Shown: positions 43,058 to 52,144 of the stretch, piece by piece | Layout of the letters: the number at the start of each line of letters is the position of its first letter | Position numbering within the stretch: position 1 is the first letter of the stretch | DNA from: Clostridia bacterium | Lineage (GTDB): Bacteria > Bacillota > Clostridia > Christensenellales > CAG-138 | DNA: 54,629 bases | Assembly: GCA_017428025.1 (NCBI GenBank) | Contig: JAFRRO010000048.1 | Span: 1 to 54,629 of the forward strand | Direction of reading: 5' to 3' | Notes under the pieces: model-generated | The model's input: the letters and a program-made list of their open reading frames with translations, nothing else | Databases searched by the model: none | What the model was told of the DNA's origin: nothing | Translations under genes and position numbers: made by a program

Positions 43058-44250
43058 AGGAATCGATCCTTTCCAAACTCAAACGCATCCGGCCGGGCGA
43101 TCTCGGGCATTTCGTTCTGTTCCTGCTCGCCCTGCTGCCGGCGGCGATATACCGGCGGCGCAGACCGCATCTGTGGCTGCTCTGCGAATATGCGTACGAG
43201 GCGCAGGACAACGGCTTCGCGCTGTTCCGGTATCTAAAGACGGCGCATCCGGAGGTCGACGCGGTCTATGCGATCAAGCGGAACGCCAAGGCGTATCCGG
43301 CGGTCGCCGCGATCGGACCGGTCGTTGCGTTCGGAAGCTTCCGGCACTGGGTATACTATCTTGCCGCCGAAGTCAATGTTTCGAGTCAGAAGGGCGGCAA
43401 GCCGAACGCCGCGGTCTGCTACCTCTTTGAAGTGGTGCTCGGCTGGCTCAAAAACCGCCGCGCGTTTCTGCAGCACGGCGTGATCAAGGACGATCTGCCG
43501 TTTCTGCACGAGCCGCAGGCGAAGCTCAGTCTGTTCACCTGTTCGGCGCAGCCGGAGTACGAATTCGTGCGGGACACGTTCGGGTATCCGGACGGCGTCG
43601 TACGGCTGCTGGGACTCTGCCGCTTCGACGATCTGCTTGACGCAAAGCCCGATCCGGCGCTGGTGCTGATCCTGCCGACGTGGCGGATGTGGCTCGAACG
43701 CGACTGCCGCTCGGACGCGGCGTTCCGCGAGAGCGCGTATTTTCGCGGGTGGGACGCGTTTCTGCGCGATCCCGCGCTCGATGCGCTGCTCAAAGAGACG
43801 GGCAGACGCGCCGTATTCTGCGTACACCGCAACGTGTCGCGGTTCGAGACGTGTTTTTCCTCGGACAGCGAACGCATCGCGGTGAAGAAATGGGACGAGG
43901 TCGACGTGCCGGCGCTCCTGAAGGAGGCGGCGGTGCTCGTCACCGATTTTTCCAGCGTCTACATGGACTTTGCGTACATGCAGAAGCCGGTCGTATACTA
44001 TCAGTTCGACCGCGAACGGTTTCGCAGCGGGCATCTGCCGGTCGGGTATTTCGACTATGCGCGCGACGGCTTCGGACCGATTGCGGAGACGGTCGAAGGC
44101 ACGGTCGACGCCCTGCGCGGCACGATCGAAAACGGCTGCCGCATGGCGCCGCTCTATCGACAGCGGGCGGAACGGTTCTTTCCTCTGCGCGACGGGCGCT
44201 GTTCGGAACGGACCTATGAAGCGATTAAGGAGATTTGCAGCAAGAGATGA
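43054..44250 (+). CDS. CDP-glycerol glycerophosphotransferase-family polymerase (TagB/TagF-like)
   Basis: 398 residues. Recognised by the C-terminal motif LVTDFSSVYMDFAYMQKPVVYYQFDRERF and HLPVGYFDYARDGFGP, typical of the Glyphos_transf family that builds teichoic acid backbones from CDP-glycerol or CDP-ribitol. N-terminal residues ~15-40 are hydrophobic and basic and probably dock it to the membrane. Its size fits a single-unit primase (TagB) better than full TagF. It argues that phosphodiester-linked polyol phosphate is part of the polymer. ATGA overlaps on both sides. Confidence 0.85.
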   Translation: MKESILSKLKRIRPGDLGHFVLFLLALLPAAIYRRRRPHLWLLCEYAYEAQDNGFALFRYLKTAHPEVDAVYAIKRNAKAYPAVAAIGPVVAFGSFRHWVYYLAAEVNVSSQKGGKPNAAVCYLFEVVLGWLKNRRAFLQHGVIKDDLPFLHEPQAKLSLFTCSAQPEYEFVRDTFGYPDGVVRLLGLCRFDDLLDAKPDPALVLILPTWRMWLERDCRSDAAFRESAYFRGWDAFLRDPALDALLKETGRRAVFCVHRNVSRFETCFSSDSERIAVKKWDEVDVPALLKEAAVLVTDFSSVYMDFAYMQKPVVYYQFDRERFRSGHLPVGYFDYARDGFGPIAETVEGTVDALRGTIENGCRMAPLYRQRAERFFPLRDGRCSERTYEAIKEICSKR

Positions 44251-45092
44251 AACACGGACTTCAAACAGTCGGAAACTGGCTCGATCGGTTTGTGAAGTAC
44301 TGGGATCTGCTCGTCCTGCTCGTGCAGCGCGACGTGAAGCTCAAGTACCGCAGAAGCTTTTTGGGCTACCTTTGGAGCGTCCTGAATCCCTTGCTTTCGA
44401 TGCTCGTCATGGTCGTCGTGTTCTCGACGATGTTCAAGCGCAGCATCGAGAACTATCCGGTCTACCTGATCTGCGGCAACATCCTGTTCTCGTTCATGCG
44501 CGAGGCGACGACGCAGGCGATGAACAGCGTGATCGGCAACGCGGCGCTGCTGAAAAAGGCGAGCGTGCCGCGGTACATCTTCACGCTCTCAAAGGTCACG
44601 AGCTCGGCGGTCAACTTCGTGCTGTCGCTCGGCGCGCTGCTGATCGTGATGATCGCGACGCGCGTGCATTTCCAATGGATGAACCTGCTGATCGTCGTGC
44701 CGATCATTGAGCTGTATATCTTCTGCGTGGGGCTCGGGATGCTGCTTGCGGCGGTCACGGTGTTCTTCCGCGACATCAAAAACATCTGGAGCGTCGTCAC
44801 GCTCGCGTGGATGTACCTGACGCCGATCTTCTATTCGCTCGAAAGTTTTTATAAGCCGGAGATCGCAAACGCGAATCTCGCTTCGAACACGCTGGGACTG
44901 TTCATCCGCCGGTTCAACCCGATGTATGTGTACATTCAGCAGTTCCGCTACTTCGTCATTCAGTACAGCCCGGTGTGGGAGGTTCCGACATCCGTGCTGA
45001 TGTGGCGCGGCGCGCTGATCTCGCTCGGCATGCTGCTGATCGGGGCGGTCGTGTTCCGCCGGACGGAAAACAAATTCATTCTGTATATCTGA
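44247..45092 (+). CDS. tagG: Polysaccharide/teichoic acid ABC exporter permease
   Basis: 281 residues, ABC-2 type permease with six helices. The amphipathic N-terminus KYWDLLVLLVQRDVKLKYRRSFLGYLWSVLNPL is the classical KpsM/Wzm/TagG signature. With the following ATPase it flips the finished lipid-linked polymer to the outer face. The ATG at 44247 overlaps the previous stop (ATGA); a TTG at 44235 near AAGGAG is a less likely alternative. Confidence 0.93.
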   Translation: MKHGLQTVGNWLDRFVKYWDLLVLLVQRDVKLKYRRSFLGYLWSVLNPLLSMLVMVVVFSTMFKRSIENYPVYLICGNILFSFMREATTQAMNSVIGNAALLKKASVPRYIFTLSKVTSSAVNFVLSLGALLIVMIATRVHFQWMNLLIVVPIIELYIFCVGLGMLLAAVTVFFRDIKNIWSVVTLAWMYLTPIFYSLESFYKPEIANANLASNTLGLFIRRFNPMYVYIQQFRYFVIQYSPVWEVPTSVLMWRGALISLGMLLIGAVVFRRTENKFILYI

Positions 45093-45099
45093 GGACATC

Positions 45100-45894
45100 A
45101 TGGAGCAAGCGAAGCAACCGAAACCGCCGGTGTGCATCCGCGTCAAGGATGCGTCCGTCCGCTTCAATATGGCGGCGGAGCGGGTCGACAACCTCAAAGA
45201 GTATTTCGTGAAGCTGATGAAACGCGAGCTTCACTTTAAGGAGTTTTACGCGTTAAAGAACGTCAACCTCGTGATCCATCAGGGCGAATCGTGGGCGCTG
45301 ATCGGTTCGAACGGCGCGGGCAAGAGCACGCTACTAAAGCTCATCTGCGGCATTCTGCAGCCGCATTCGGGCAGCGTGACGATCAACGGCAGCATCGCGC
45401 CGATGATCGAGCTCGGTGCGGGCTTCGACCCGAACCTGACGGCGAAGGAAAACATCTTCCTGAACGGTGCGGTGCTCGGACACAGCCGCAAATTCATGCG
45501 CGAACAGTACGAACAGATCGTCGAATTCGCGGAGCTGCAGGACTTTATGGATCTGCCGATCAAGAACTATTCGAGCGGCATGCGCGCACGATTGGGGTTT
45601 GCGGTGGCGACGGTCGTCAAGCCGGATATTCTGATCGTCGACGAGGTGCTGGCGGTCGGAGACCTGGAGTTTCAGGCGAAGTGCCGCGCGCGCATCAAGG
45701 AGCTGCTCTCGCAGGGGACGACGCTGCTGTTCGTGTCGCATGCGAAGCCGCCTGTTCTGGAACTGTGCGAACACGCGGTCTGGCTCGATCACGGCGAGAT
45801 CAAAAAGCTCGGCGCCACGGAGCACGTCTACTGGGCCTACGAGCAGTACCTGAATCAAAAACGAAAGGAACGTCTTGCGCAGCAGGGAAAATGA
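45100..45894 (+). CDS. tagH: Polysaccharide/teichoic acid ABC exporter ATPase
   Basis: 264 residues. Walker A IGSNGAGKSTLL (~68), family-specific APMIELGAGFDPNLTAKENIFLNG, signature NYSSGMRARLGFAVA, Walker B ILIVDEVLAVGD, and VSHAKP with the switch His. The N-terminal RVDNLKEYFVKLMKREL insert is typical of TagH/KpsT/Wzt-like exporters. No long extracytoplasmic extension as in B. subtilis TagH. GAGGA precedes the ATG seven bases after tagG. Its stop overlaps the next gene. Confidence 0.95.
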   Translation: MEQAKQPKPPVCIRVKDASVRFNMAAERVDNLKEYFVKLMKRELHFKEFYALKNVNLVIHQGESWALIGSNGAGKSTLLKLICGILQPHSGSVTINGSIAPMIELGAGFDPNLTAKENIFLNGAVLGHSRKFMREQYEQIVEFAELQDFMDLPIKNYSSGMRARLGFAVATVVKPDILIVDEVLAVGDLEFQAKCRARIKELLSQGTTLLFVSHAKPPVLELCEHAVWLDHGEIKKLGATEHVYWAYEQYLNQKRKERLAQQGK

Positions 45895-46967
45895 GTATGG
45901 AACAGAGCAAACCGATTCTCAGCGTCGTCATCCCCGTGTATAACGCGGAGCCGTATCTGCAGGAATGCCTGCAGTCGATCCGCGAGCAGACGTTCACGCA
46001 ATGGGAAGCGTTTCTGGTCGACGACGGCTCCACGGACGGCAGCGCGGCCGTCTGCACCGAAGCGGCGGCTAAGGACGCGCGCTTTCATGTGATCCGGCTC
46101 GAAAACGCCGGCGTATCCGGCGCAAGAAACGCCGGCATCGAAGCGGCGCAGGGCAAGTATCTGATGTTCATCGACGCGGACGATCTGGTGATGCCGGACT
46201 GCTTCCGCAAGATGATCGACACCGCGGATACGTATGCGCCGGACCTGGTGCTCTCCGGGTACGAGCGCTTCCGCGACGACTGGAAGCAGGAGTACCGGTT
46301 TACGCGGTACTCGCTCGTGCTGATGCGGGAGCTGCAGCAGTTTCTGATGTCGTATACGGAAGCCCGCATCAACATGTTCGGCGTGTCGATCTGGGCGAAG
46401 CTGTACCGGATGGACCTTTTGCGGAAGTATCACGTGCGGTTCAATCCCGAGATCTCCTACGAGGAGGACTGCGACTTCAACGTGAGCTATCTCTATCACA
46501 CGAAGACGGTCGCGGCGGTCGGCGATATCCTGTACCGCTACCGGCAGCTCGACGAATCGCTGTCCAAGTCGTACCGCAAGGACACGTTCCGTTTTCTGGT
46601 GCACGGCTTTCAGAGAAGATGCAGAATCCTCGAGGATTACGGGCTCGGCGAATTCCGTCCGAACGCGGAGGGGATCTTCCTGCTCGTCATCAAGGCGGCG
46701 TGCATCAAGATCGTCAAGACCGACCTTCCCGCAAAGGAGAAGCGCGAGGAATACCGCATGATCCTCTCGTTCCCCGAATCGCAGGCGGCGGTGCGGTATC
46801 AAAAACGCCCGAAGTCCGGGCTGACCAGAAACATCGCGCGCGCGGTCCGGCTGAAGAGTCCGCGGCTGCTTGCGTGCGTCATGGATATCTGGAAGCTCAC
46901 GGACCGGATCGTGCACCTCAAGAACATTATCGTCGACAGGATCAAAAACGGAAAGCAAACGGCATGA
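45891..46967 (+). CDS. Family 2 glycosyltransferase
   Basis: 358 residues. GT-A domain with LSVVIPVYNAEPYLQECLQSI, FLVDDGSTDGS and DADDLVMPDCF (DxD), plus YEEDCDFNVSYLYH as the acceptor base region. The C-terminal ~130 residues are helical and basic (LKNIIVDRIKNGK at the end) and may tie it to the membrane. Two in-frame ATGs (45891, 45897); the first overlaps the tagH stop as ATGA and is preferred. Confidence 0.9.
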   Translation: MSMEQSKPILSVVIPVYNAEPYLQECLQSIREQTFTQWEAFLVDDGSTDGSAAVCTEAAAKDARFHVIRLENAGVSGARNAGIEAAQGKYLMFIDADDLVMPDCFRKMIDTADTYAPDLVLSGYERFRDDWKQEYRFTRYSLVLMRELQQFLMSYTEARINMFGVSIWAKLYRMDLLRKYHVRFNPEISYEEDCDFNVSYLYHTKTVAAVGDILYRYRQLDESLSKSYRKDTFRFLVHGFQRRCRILEDYGLGEFRPNAEGIFLLVIKAACIKIVKTDLPAKEKREEYRMILSFPESQAAVRYQKRPKSGLTRNIARAVRLKSPRLLACVMDIWKLTDRIVHLKNIIVDRIKNGKQTA

Positions 46968-49933
46968 AGATCGGCATCATCACATTTCATTTTCCATTCA
47001 ACTGCGGCGCGGCGCTGCAGTGCTATGCGCTGCAGAGCAAGCTGGAATCGTTCGGCAACGAGGTCCGGATCATCAACTACTGCCCGTGGTACCACTGGAA
47101 CCGCTATGCGGCGCGCAAGAACCCCGTCTATTACGCGAACAAGAAGCTGCACGATCCGGCGCGCAACATTCTGACGCGCACCTATCACGGCGTCAAGGGC
47201 TTTTACGATACGGTCCGTTCGTGGAAAAACGCGAAGCTGCGCCTGCCGCGGCAGGAGAAGTTTGCCGCCTTCCGCAAAGCGCGGCTGCACGAAACGCGGA
47301 TGTACCGCACGGTCGGTCAGCTTCGGGCGAATCCGCCGAAGTGCGACCTGTATATCTGCGGCAGCGATCAGCTCTGGAACTCCAAGCTGACGGAGGGCAA
47401 GCTGGATCCCGCGTATTTTCTGGACTTCGGCGGGGACGGCGTCCGCCGCGCGACCTATGCGGTCGGCAGTTACTTCCCCGATCCGAACGCGGCGAAGGCG
47501 GCGATCGCGCCGATGCTGAAACGGCTTGACGCGGTTTCGCTGCGGGAAGCGAAGTTTTTGCGCACCGTGATGGAGGCGGCGAATCCGGACACGCCGATGC
47601 ACATCGACATCGATCCGACGCTGCTTTTGAACGCGGAGGCGTATGCGCCGCTGATCCCGGACACGCCGTTGGAAACGAAGCCGTTCATCGTCGTCTATAC
47701 GATGCCGGGACCGGCGCAGAAGCAGGTCAACGCCGCGGCAAAGCTGCTCGAAGCGAAGACGGGGCTGCACCTCATCGACGTGAACGGCAATCCCAACGCG
47801 GAGAACTGCCGCATCAAGGATCACCGCGTCTGCTCGCCGGAGGAGTTTCTGTGGTACATCCGAAACGCGGAGTACGTCCTGACCAATTCGTTCCACGGCA
47901 CGGCGTTCTCGCTGCTGTTCCGCAAGCGCTTTGCGACGATTCTGCATAAGGAAACGGGCAACCGCGTTTCCGAACTTCTGGACAAGCTCGGTCTTTCCGA
48001 CCGCTATACGGAGGAAACCGCCGCGGTCGCGGGCATCCTGACGCGCCCGATCGAATGGGCGGACGCCGACGCCGCGCTGGACGCGCTTCGCGCGGAGTCC
48101 GTGCGCTATCTCCGCTACTGCTGCGGCGAGGCGGAAACGCCGAAGTTTGTGACCGAACGGGACATCCCCGAAGAACCGGTCAAAGCGGCGGCCGTCCCCG
48201 TGCATACGCCGGAACGGCAGGCGGAGGAACCGCCGGTGCCGGTCCGCACGCAGATCGCGCGGGCGCAGGAGCCGAAGCTGTTCTGTCCGGACGACAAAAA
48301 CGCGCAGGTCGTGCTTGCGCTTCTGAAAAAATACAACGTCCGAAAGATCGTGGTCTCGCCCGGCACGACGAACGTGCCGATCGCACGGGCGGTGCAGTTC
48401 GATCCGTTCTTCGAGGTCTATTCCGCGGTCGACGAACGCGGCGCGGCGTACCTTGCGGGCGGTCTGGCGTTTGCAGCGGGCGAGCCGGTCGCGATCTCCT
48501 GCACCGGCGCGACGGCGTCCCGCGACTATATTCCGGGCCTGACCGAAGCATACTATCGGGGACTGCCGGTGATCGCGATCACCTCGCAGCACCATTCGCC
48601 GATGTATTCCGACCTGATGCCGCAGGTGACGGACCGCACCGTTTCGCAGAACGACATCAAGCGGTTTGCGGCGATCCTGCCGGTGATCAAGGACGACGAG
48701 GATTATCGCGCGTGCGTACAGCTGGTCAACGAAGCGCTGTACACCGCAACGCGCAGGGATGCGGGACCGGTGCACATCAATCTGCCGGTCAGCAATATGT
48801 ACGGCTTTACGGCACAGAAGCTTCCCGACGTGCAGAAGATCGACGTGTACGACGCCGAGACCTTCCCGGCGGAGGAGCTGAAGCAGGCGCTGAAGGGACG
48901 GAAAACCGCGCTGTTCATCGGCGCGCACAAGCCGTTCGACGCAGAGACGCTGGCGGCGATCGAAGCGTTTGCGGTCCGTCTCGGCGCGCCGGTGTTCTGC
49001 GATCAGACCGCCAACTATACGGGCAAAAACCGCGTGCTGAGCGCGGTCGCGGGCGACCTTGCGGAGCTTAAGACGCTGCCGGACCTCGTCATCGATTTCG
49101 GCTCCGTGTCGGGCGATTACAGCGCAAGCCGTCTGTTCCGCGGACGCCGCGTGTGGCGCATCTCGGAGGACCGCAGGTTCCACAACCGTCACGGCGCGGA
49201 GATCGTCGAAAAGCTGTTCTTCTGCTCGGAGCGGTTCTTCTTCGAAGCGCTGAAGGACCTTCCGGAAGGCGGCACGTACATGGAAACGGTTGCGAACGCG
49301 GTGCATCCGGCCGAGGTTCCGATGCTGCCGCTTTCGAACATCTATGCGGCGTCGAAGCTTGCCGAACGGATTCCGAAGCGCAGCTTCCTGCATCTCGGCA
49401 TCCTGAATTCGCTGCGCAGCATGAACTATTTCGCGCTCGATCCGAGCGTCACGGTCAGCTGCAACGTCGGCGGGTTCGGCATCGACGGCGCGATTTCCAC
49501 CGCGCTGGGACAGGCGCTTGCGGACAAAACCCGCCTGTCGTTCTGCCTCTGCGGCGATCTCGCGTTCTTCTACGACATGAACGCGCTCGGCAACCGGCAT
49601 GTCGGGAACAACCTGCGCATCCTGCTCATCAACAACGGACGCGGCGTGGAATTCCGGCTGAACGCGGGGCTCGAACGGCTCTGGGGCTCGGATACCGACG
49701 AACTGATCGCCGCGAAGGGACACTTCGGCAGCGCGAAGGCGTGGGCGGAATCGATGGGATTCGCCTATCTGACCGCCGATACGAAGGAGGCGTTTGACGC
49801 GCAGATCGACGCGTTCTGCGATCCGGCAATCGACGCGTTCGGCAAGCCCGCGGTGTTTGAAGTGTTTACGGACGCAGAGAAAGAAAAGACGGCGCTCGCG
49901 CATCTTCGCGCGTACAACCGTCCGCTGAGGTGA
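46964..49933 (+). CDS. Fusion: polysaccharide pyruvyltransferase + MenD-like thiamine-diphosphate enzyme
   Basis: 989 residues in one uninterrupted frame. Residues 1-~385 are a polysaccharide pyruvyltransferase: FPFNCGAALQCYALQ at the start, YICGSDQLWNS (130-140) and NSFHGTAFSLLF (308-319). Residues ~395-440 are a Pro/Glu/Val linker. Residues ~443-980 are a complete MenD-type TPP enzyme: PYR domain with VSPGTTNVPIA and the catalytic Glu in AVDERGAAYLAGGLA (E491), CTGATASRDYIPGLTEAYYRGLPVIAIT, a central domain, and a PP domain with the cofactor motif GDLAFFYDMN...INN (864-891). MenD-like enzymes add a decarboxylated 2-oxoacid to an acceptor; pyruvyltransferases add pyruvate from PEP as a ketal. 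Both would modify a polymer sugar. ATGA overlap with the GT2 gene. No menaquinone genes are nearby. Confidence 0.85.
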   Translation: MKIGIITFHFPFNCGAALQCYALQSKLESFGNEVRIINYCPWYHWNRYAARKNPVYYANKKLHDPARNILTRTYHGVKGFYDTVRSWKNAKLRLPRQEKFAAFRKARLHETRMYRTVGQLRANPPKCDLYICGSDQLWNSKLTEGKLDPAYFLDFGGDGVRRATYAVGSYFPDPNAAKAAIAPMLKRLDAVSLREAKFLRTVMEAANPDTPMHIDIDPTLLLNAEAYAPLIPDTPLETKPFIVVYTMPGPAQKQVNAAAKLLEAKTGLHLIDVNGNPNAENCRIKDHRVCSPEEFLWYIRNAEYVLTNSFHGTAFSLLFRKRFATILHKETGNRVSELLDKLGLSDRYTEETAAVAGILTRPIEWADADAALDALRAESVRYLRYCCGEAETPKFVTERDIPEEPVKAAAVPVHTPERQAEEPPVPVRTQIARAQEPKLFCPDDKNAQVVLALLKKYNVRKIVVSPGTTNVPIARAVQFDPFFEVYSAVDERGAAYLAGGLAFAAGEPVAISCTGATASRDYIPGLTEAYYRGLPVIAITSQHHSPMYSDLMPQVTDRTVSQNDIKRFAAILPVIKDDEDYRACVQLVNEALYTATRRDAGPVHINLPVSNMYGFTAQKLPDVQKIDVYDAETFPAEELKQALKGRKTALFIGAHKPFDAETLAAIEAFAVRLGAPVFCDQTANYTGKNRVLSAVAGDLAELKTLPDLVIDFGSVSGDYSASRLFRGRRVWRISEDRRFHNRHGAEIVEKLFFCSERFFFEALKDLPEGGTYMETVANAVHPAEVPMLPLSNIYAASKLAERIPKRSFLHLGILNSLRSMNYFALDPSVTVSCNVGGFGIDGAISTALGQALADKTRLSFCLCGDLAFFYDMNALGNRHVGNNLRILLINNGRGVEFRLNAGLERLWGSDTDELIAAKGHFGSAKAWAESMGFAYLTADTKEAFDAQIDAFCDPAIDAFGKPAVFEVFTDAEKEKTALAHLRAYNRPLR

Positions 49934-49938
49934 GGCGT

Positions 49939-50931
49939 ATGGAACGAAGAAAACGGATTCTGCTGCTCGGCGGCACCGGCGTACTCGGAAAATCTCTGGC
50001 GCCGGAACTGCTGCGGCAGGGGTATGAGGTTGCGATCACGAGCCGTTCGGCGCATACGTCGAACGAGCGCGGCATCATGTACCTGCGCGGAAACGCCAAG
50101 GACGACGCGTTTCTGAAGGAGCTTCTGGCGGAGCGGTTCGACGCGGTCGTCGATTTCATGATCTATACGACCGATTCGTTCGCAGCGCGGATGCAGACGC
50201 TGCTGAACGCGACGCAGCATTATATCTTTCTGTCCTCCTACCGCGTGTACGGGGACAGCGAAGGCAAGCCGATCACCGAGCAGAGCCCGCGTCTGCTCGA
50301 CGTACTGGACGATCCGGAATACCTGAAAACCGACGAATACGGACTGACCAAGGCGCGGCAGGAGGACCTTCTGCGCCGATCGGGGCACGGACATTTTACG
50401 ATCGTCCGTCCCGCGATCACGTACGGCGGCGACCGGTTCCAGCTCGGCACGATGGAGGCGAACGAATTCCTGGTGCGCGCGCTGAAAAACGAGCCGGTCA
50501 TCTTCCCGCGGGAGATGCTCGACAAGCAGGCGACCATGACGTGGTCGGGCGACGTCGGAACCATGATCGCGCGGCTGGTGCTGAACGAGCGCGCCTTCGG
50601 CGAGACCTATACGGCGGCGACGGCGGAGCATCACAGCTGGGGCGAGGTGCTCGAACTCTACCGGCAGTATCTCGGTATGCAGGTGAAGATCGTTTCGCTG
50701 GACACGTACCGGAGCGTCGTCGGGCGGCCGTGGCAGATCAAGTATGACCGCATGCTGGACCGCGTGATCGACAACACAAAGATTCTGACCGCCGCGAACC
50801 TGCGGCAGACGGAGCTGATGCCGCTTTCCGACGGACTGCGCATCGAACTCGGTCTGTTTGTACGCAATCCGGTGTTCAAGCCCGCGGACGTCGAAATGCA
50901 GAAGCGGTTCGACCGCGCCGCGCGGGAGTAA
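49939..50931 (+). CDS. NAD-dependent epimerase/dehydratase (atypical extended SDR)
   Basis: 330 residues. Rossmann motif LLLGGTGVLGKSLAPELL, the SDR triad in FLSSYRVYGDSEG and YGLTKARQE (YxxxK), and FTIVRPAITYGGDRF. It is related to the isoflavone-reductase/plant CSP41-like epimerases rather than to GalE. The ATG at 49939 lies six bases after GAGGTG, which spans the preceding stop. It probably supplies or reduces the sugar used with the upstream fusion enzyme. End of the first glycopolymer unit; no clear terminator follows, but a new promoter does. Confidence 0.82.
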   Translation: MERRKRILLLGGTGVLGKSLAPELLRQGYEVAITSRSAHTSNERGIMYLRGNAKDDAFLKELLAERFDAVVDFMIYTTDSFAARMQTLLNATQHYIFLSSYRVYGDSEGKPITEQSPRLLDVLDDPEYLKTDEYGLTKARQEDLLRRSGHGHFTIVRPAITYGGDRFQLGTMEANEFLVRALKNEPVIFPREMLDKQATMTWSGDVGTMIARLVLNERAFGETYTAATAEHHSWGEVLELYRQYLGMQVKIVSLDTYRSVVGRPWQIKYDRMLDRVIDNTKILTAANLRQTELMPLSDGLRIELGLFVRNPVFKPADVEMQKRFDRAARE

Positions 50932-50995
50932 GACGGCGAAACGCGTGCCGAATGCGGACAAAGTGTATCGAAACTGTGAATTTGTGCGCAGAACC

Positions 50996-51024
50996 TTGCA
51001 CCGCGTTTTGCACAAGGGTATGAT
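50996..51024 (+). promoter_or_regulatory. Promoter of the glycosidase-LCP unit
   Basis: TTGCAC (50996-51001) and TATGAT (51019-51024), 17-bp spacer, ~35 bp before the ATG. Confidence 0.65.
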
Positions 51025-51058
51025 GTACATGACGAATTTCGTCAAAAGGAGTTGGAAA

Positions 51059-52144
51059 ATGGATCGGAAAAAAGGCGTTTGCCTGATGCTTTGCATCGGA
51101 ATGCTGCTGCCGCTGCTGTTCGGCTGCGGCGGGGAATCCGCGCACGATCCCGCGACCGTGTATCAGGAGCCGGATACGGAGCACGTCACGGCACAGAGCG
51201 GCGAAAGCACGGCGCAGCCGGTCAAGGTTCCGGAAACGAGCAAACCCGACAATACGGCAGCCGCCGCGACGCCCGCGCCCGTGCGCGAGCCGAGGGACGG
51301 CGATATCACCGACCGGTTTCCCGATACCGACACCGGCGCGGACGCGGACTACAGCTATCAGAGCGACGAACTGCGCATCGCGATCAAAAAGGTCGTGATC
51401 GAGGACGAGGGACAGACCTATTACGTCGCGGATATCTGGGTGCGCAACATCAACAGCTTCCGCATGGACTTTGCGCACGGCAAGTTTGATACCGGACACG
51501 AGAATCCGGAATCGTTCGCCGCGCGCGACAACGTGATCTTCGGCATCAGCGGCAGCTTCAACAAGGGGCTTGTCATCCACAACGGCGTCAAGACCAAGGG
51601 CGAGGATTCGAAGCTGATCGACTTTACATCCGGCATCATGGTCATCTACAACGACGGCTTCGTCAAGGTGATCAACCGCAACAAGAAGGAAAAGTTCTCC
51701 TATGAAAAGGAAATGAAACAGCACGGCGGCATCCGCCACGCGCTGCAGTTCGGACCGGTTCTGGTGCAGGACGGCGAGATTCCCTCCGGACTCAAGAAGA
51801 ACGAGCGCCATCCGCGCATCATCTTCGGATATATCGAGCCCGGACACTATGTGGCGGTGGCGGTCGACGGCAGACGCAAGCAGGCGATCGGCATGACCGA
51901 GACCGAAATGGCGTATCTGATGCAGGACCTCGGCTGCGTGTGCGCGATGAATTTAGACGGCGGCACGAGCGCGGTCATGCTGTTCATGGGCAAGACGATC
52001 AACACGCCGTCCGGCACGGACAAGGACGGCGACGGCATTGCCGGACGCAACATCGTCGACATGCTGCAGTTTGCCGAATATGATGAAAACGGCGTCGCGC
52101 CGGACCTCTCGACGGTCCGCGCGGACCGGATCTTTGGAGAATGA
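51059..52144 (+). CDS. Phosphodiester glycosidase (NAGPA-domain) lipoprotein
   Basis: 361 residues. A signal peptide ends in the lipobox LLFGC (Cys ~22), so it should be lipidated by Lgt and face outward. A disordered Thr/Pro/Ala linker (~25-85) leads to a NAGPA/DUF2233 domain (~100-345) with GISGSFN, ALQFGPVLVQDGE, HPRIIFGYIEPGHYVAVAVDGR and the family signature MNLDGGTSAVMLFMGK. NAGPA enzymes cleave sugar-phosphodiester bonds (the human uncovering enzyme removes GlcNAc from GlcNAc-P-mannose). Here it may trim or edit the phosphodiester-linked polymer. AAAAGGAG precedes the ATG. Its stop overlaps a small ORF. Confidence 0.85.
   Translation: MDRKKGVCLMLCIGMLLPLLFGCGGESAHDPATVYQEPDTEHVTAQSGESTAQPVKVPETSKPDNTAAAATPAPVREPRDGDITDRFPDTDTGADADYSYQSDELRIAIKKVVIEDEGQTYYVADIWVRNINSFRMDFAHGKFDTGHENPESFAARDNVIFGISGSFNKGLVIHNGVKTKGEDSKLIDFTSGIMVIYNDGFVKVINRNKKEKFSYEKEMKQHGGIRHALQFGPVLVQDGEIPSGLKKNERHPRIIFGYIEPGHYVAVAVDGRRKQAIGMTETEMAYLMQDLGCVCAMNLDGGTSAVMLFMGKTINTPSGTDKDGDGIAGRNIVDMLQFAEYDENGVAPDLSTVRADRIFGE

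Noticed and set aside
46799..49903. Open frame of ~1030 codons on the minus strand opposite the pyruvyltransferase-TPP gene
   Set aside because: A GC-rich shadow frame: the composition is very rich in Arg, with no recognisable domain, and the plus-strand frame has clear families.
50858..51058. In-frame extension of the glycosidase gene back into the epimerase
   Set aside because: The signal peptide and lipobox are correctly placed only if the start is 51059, where AAAAGGAG precedes the ATG.
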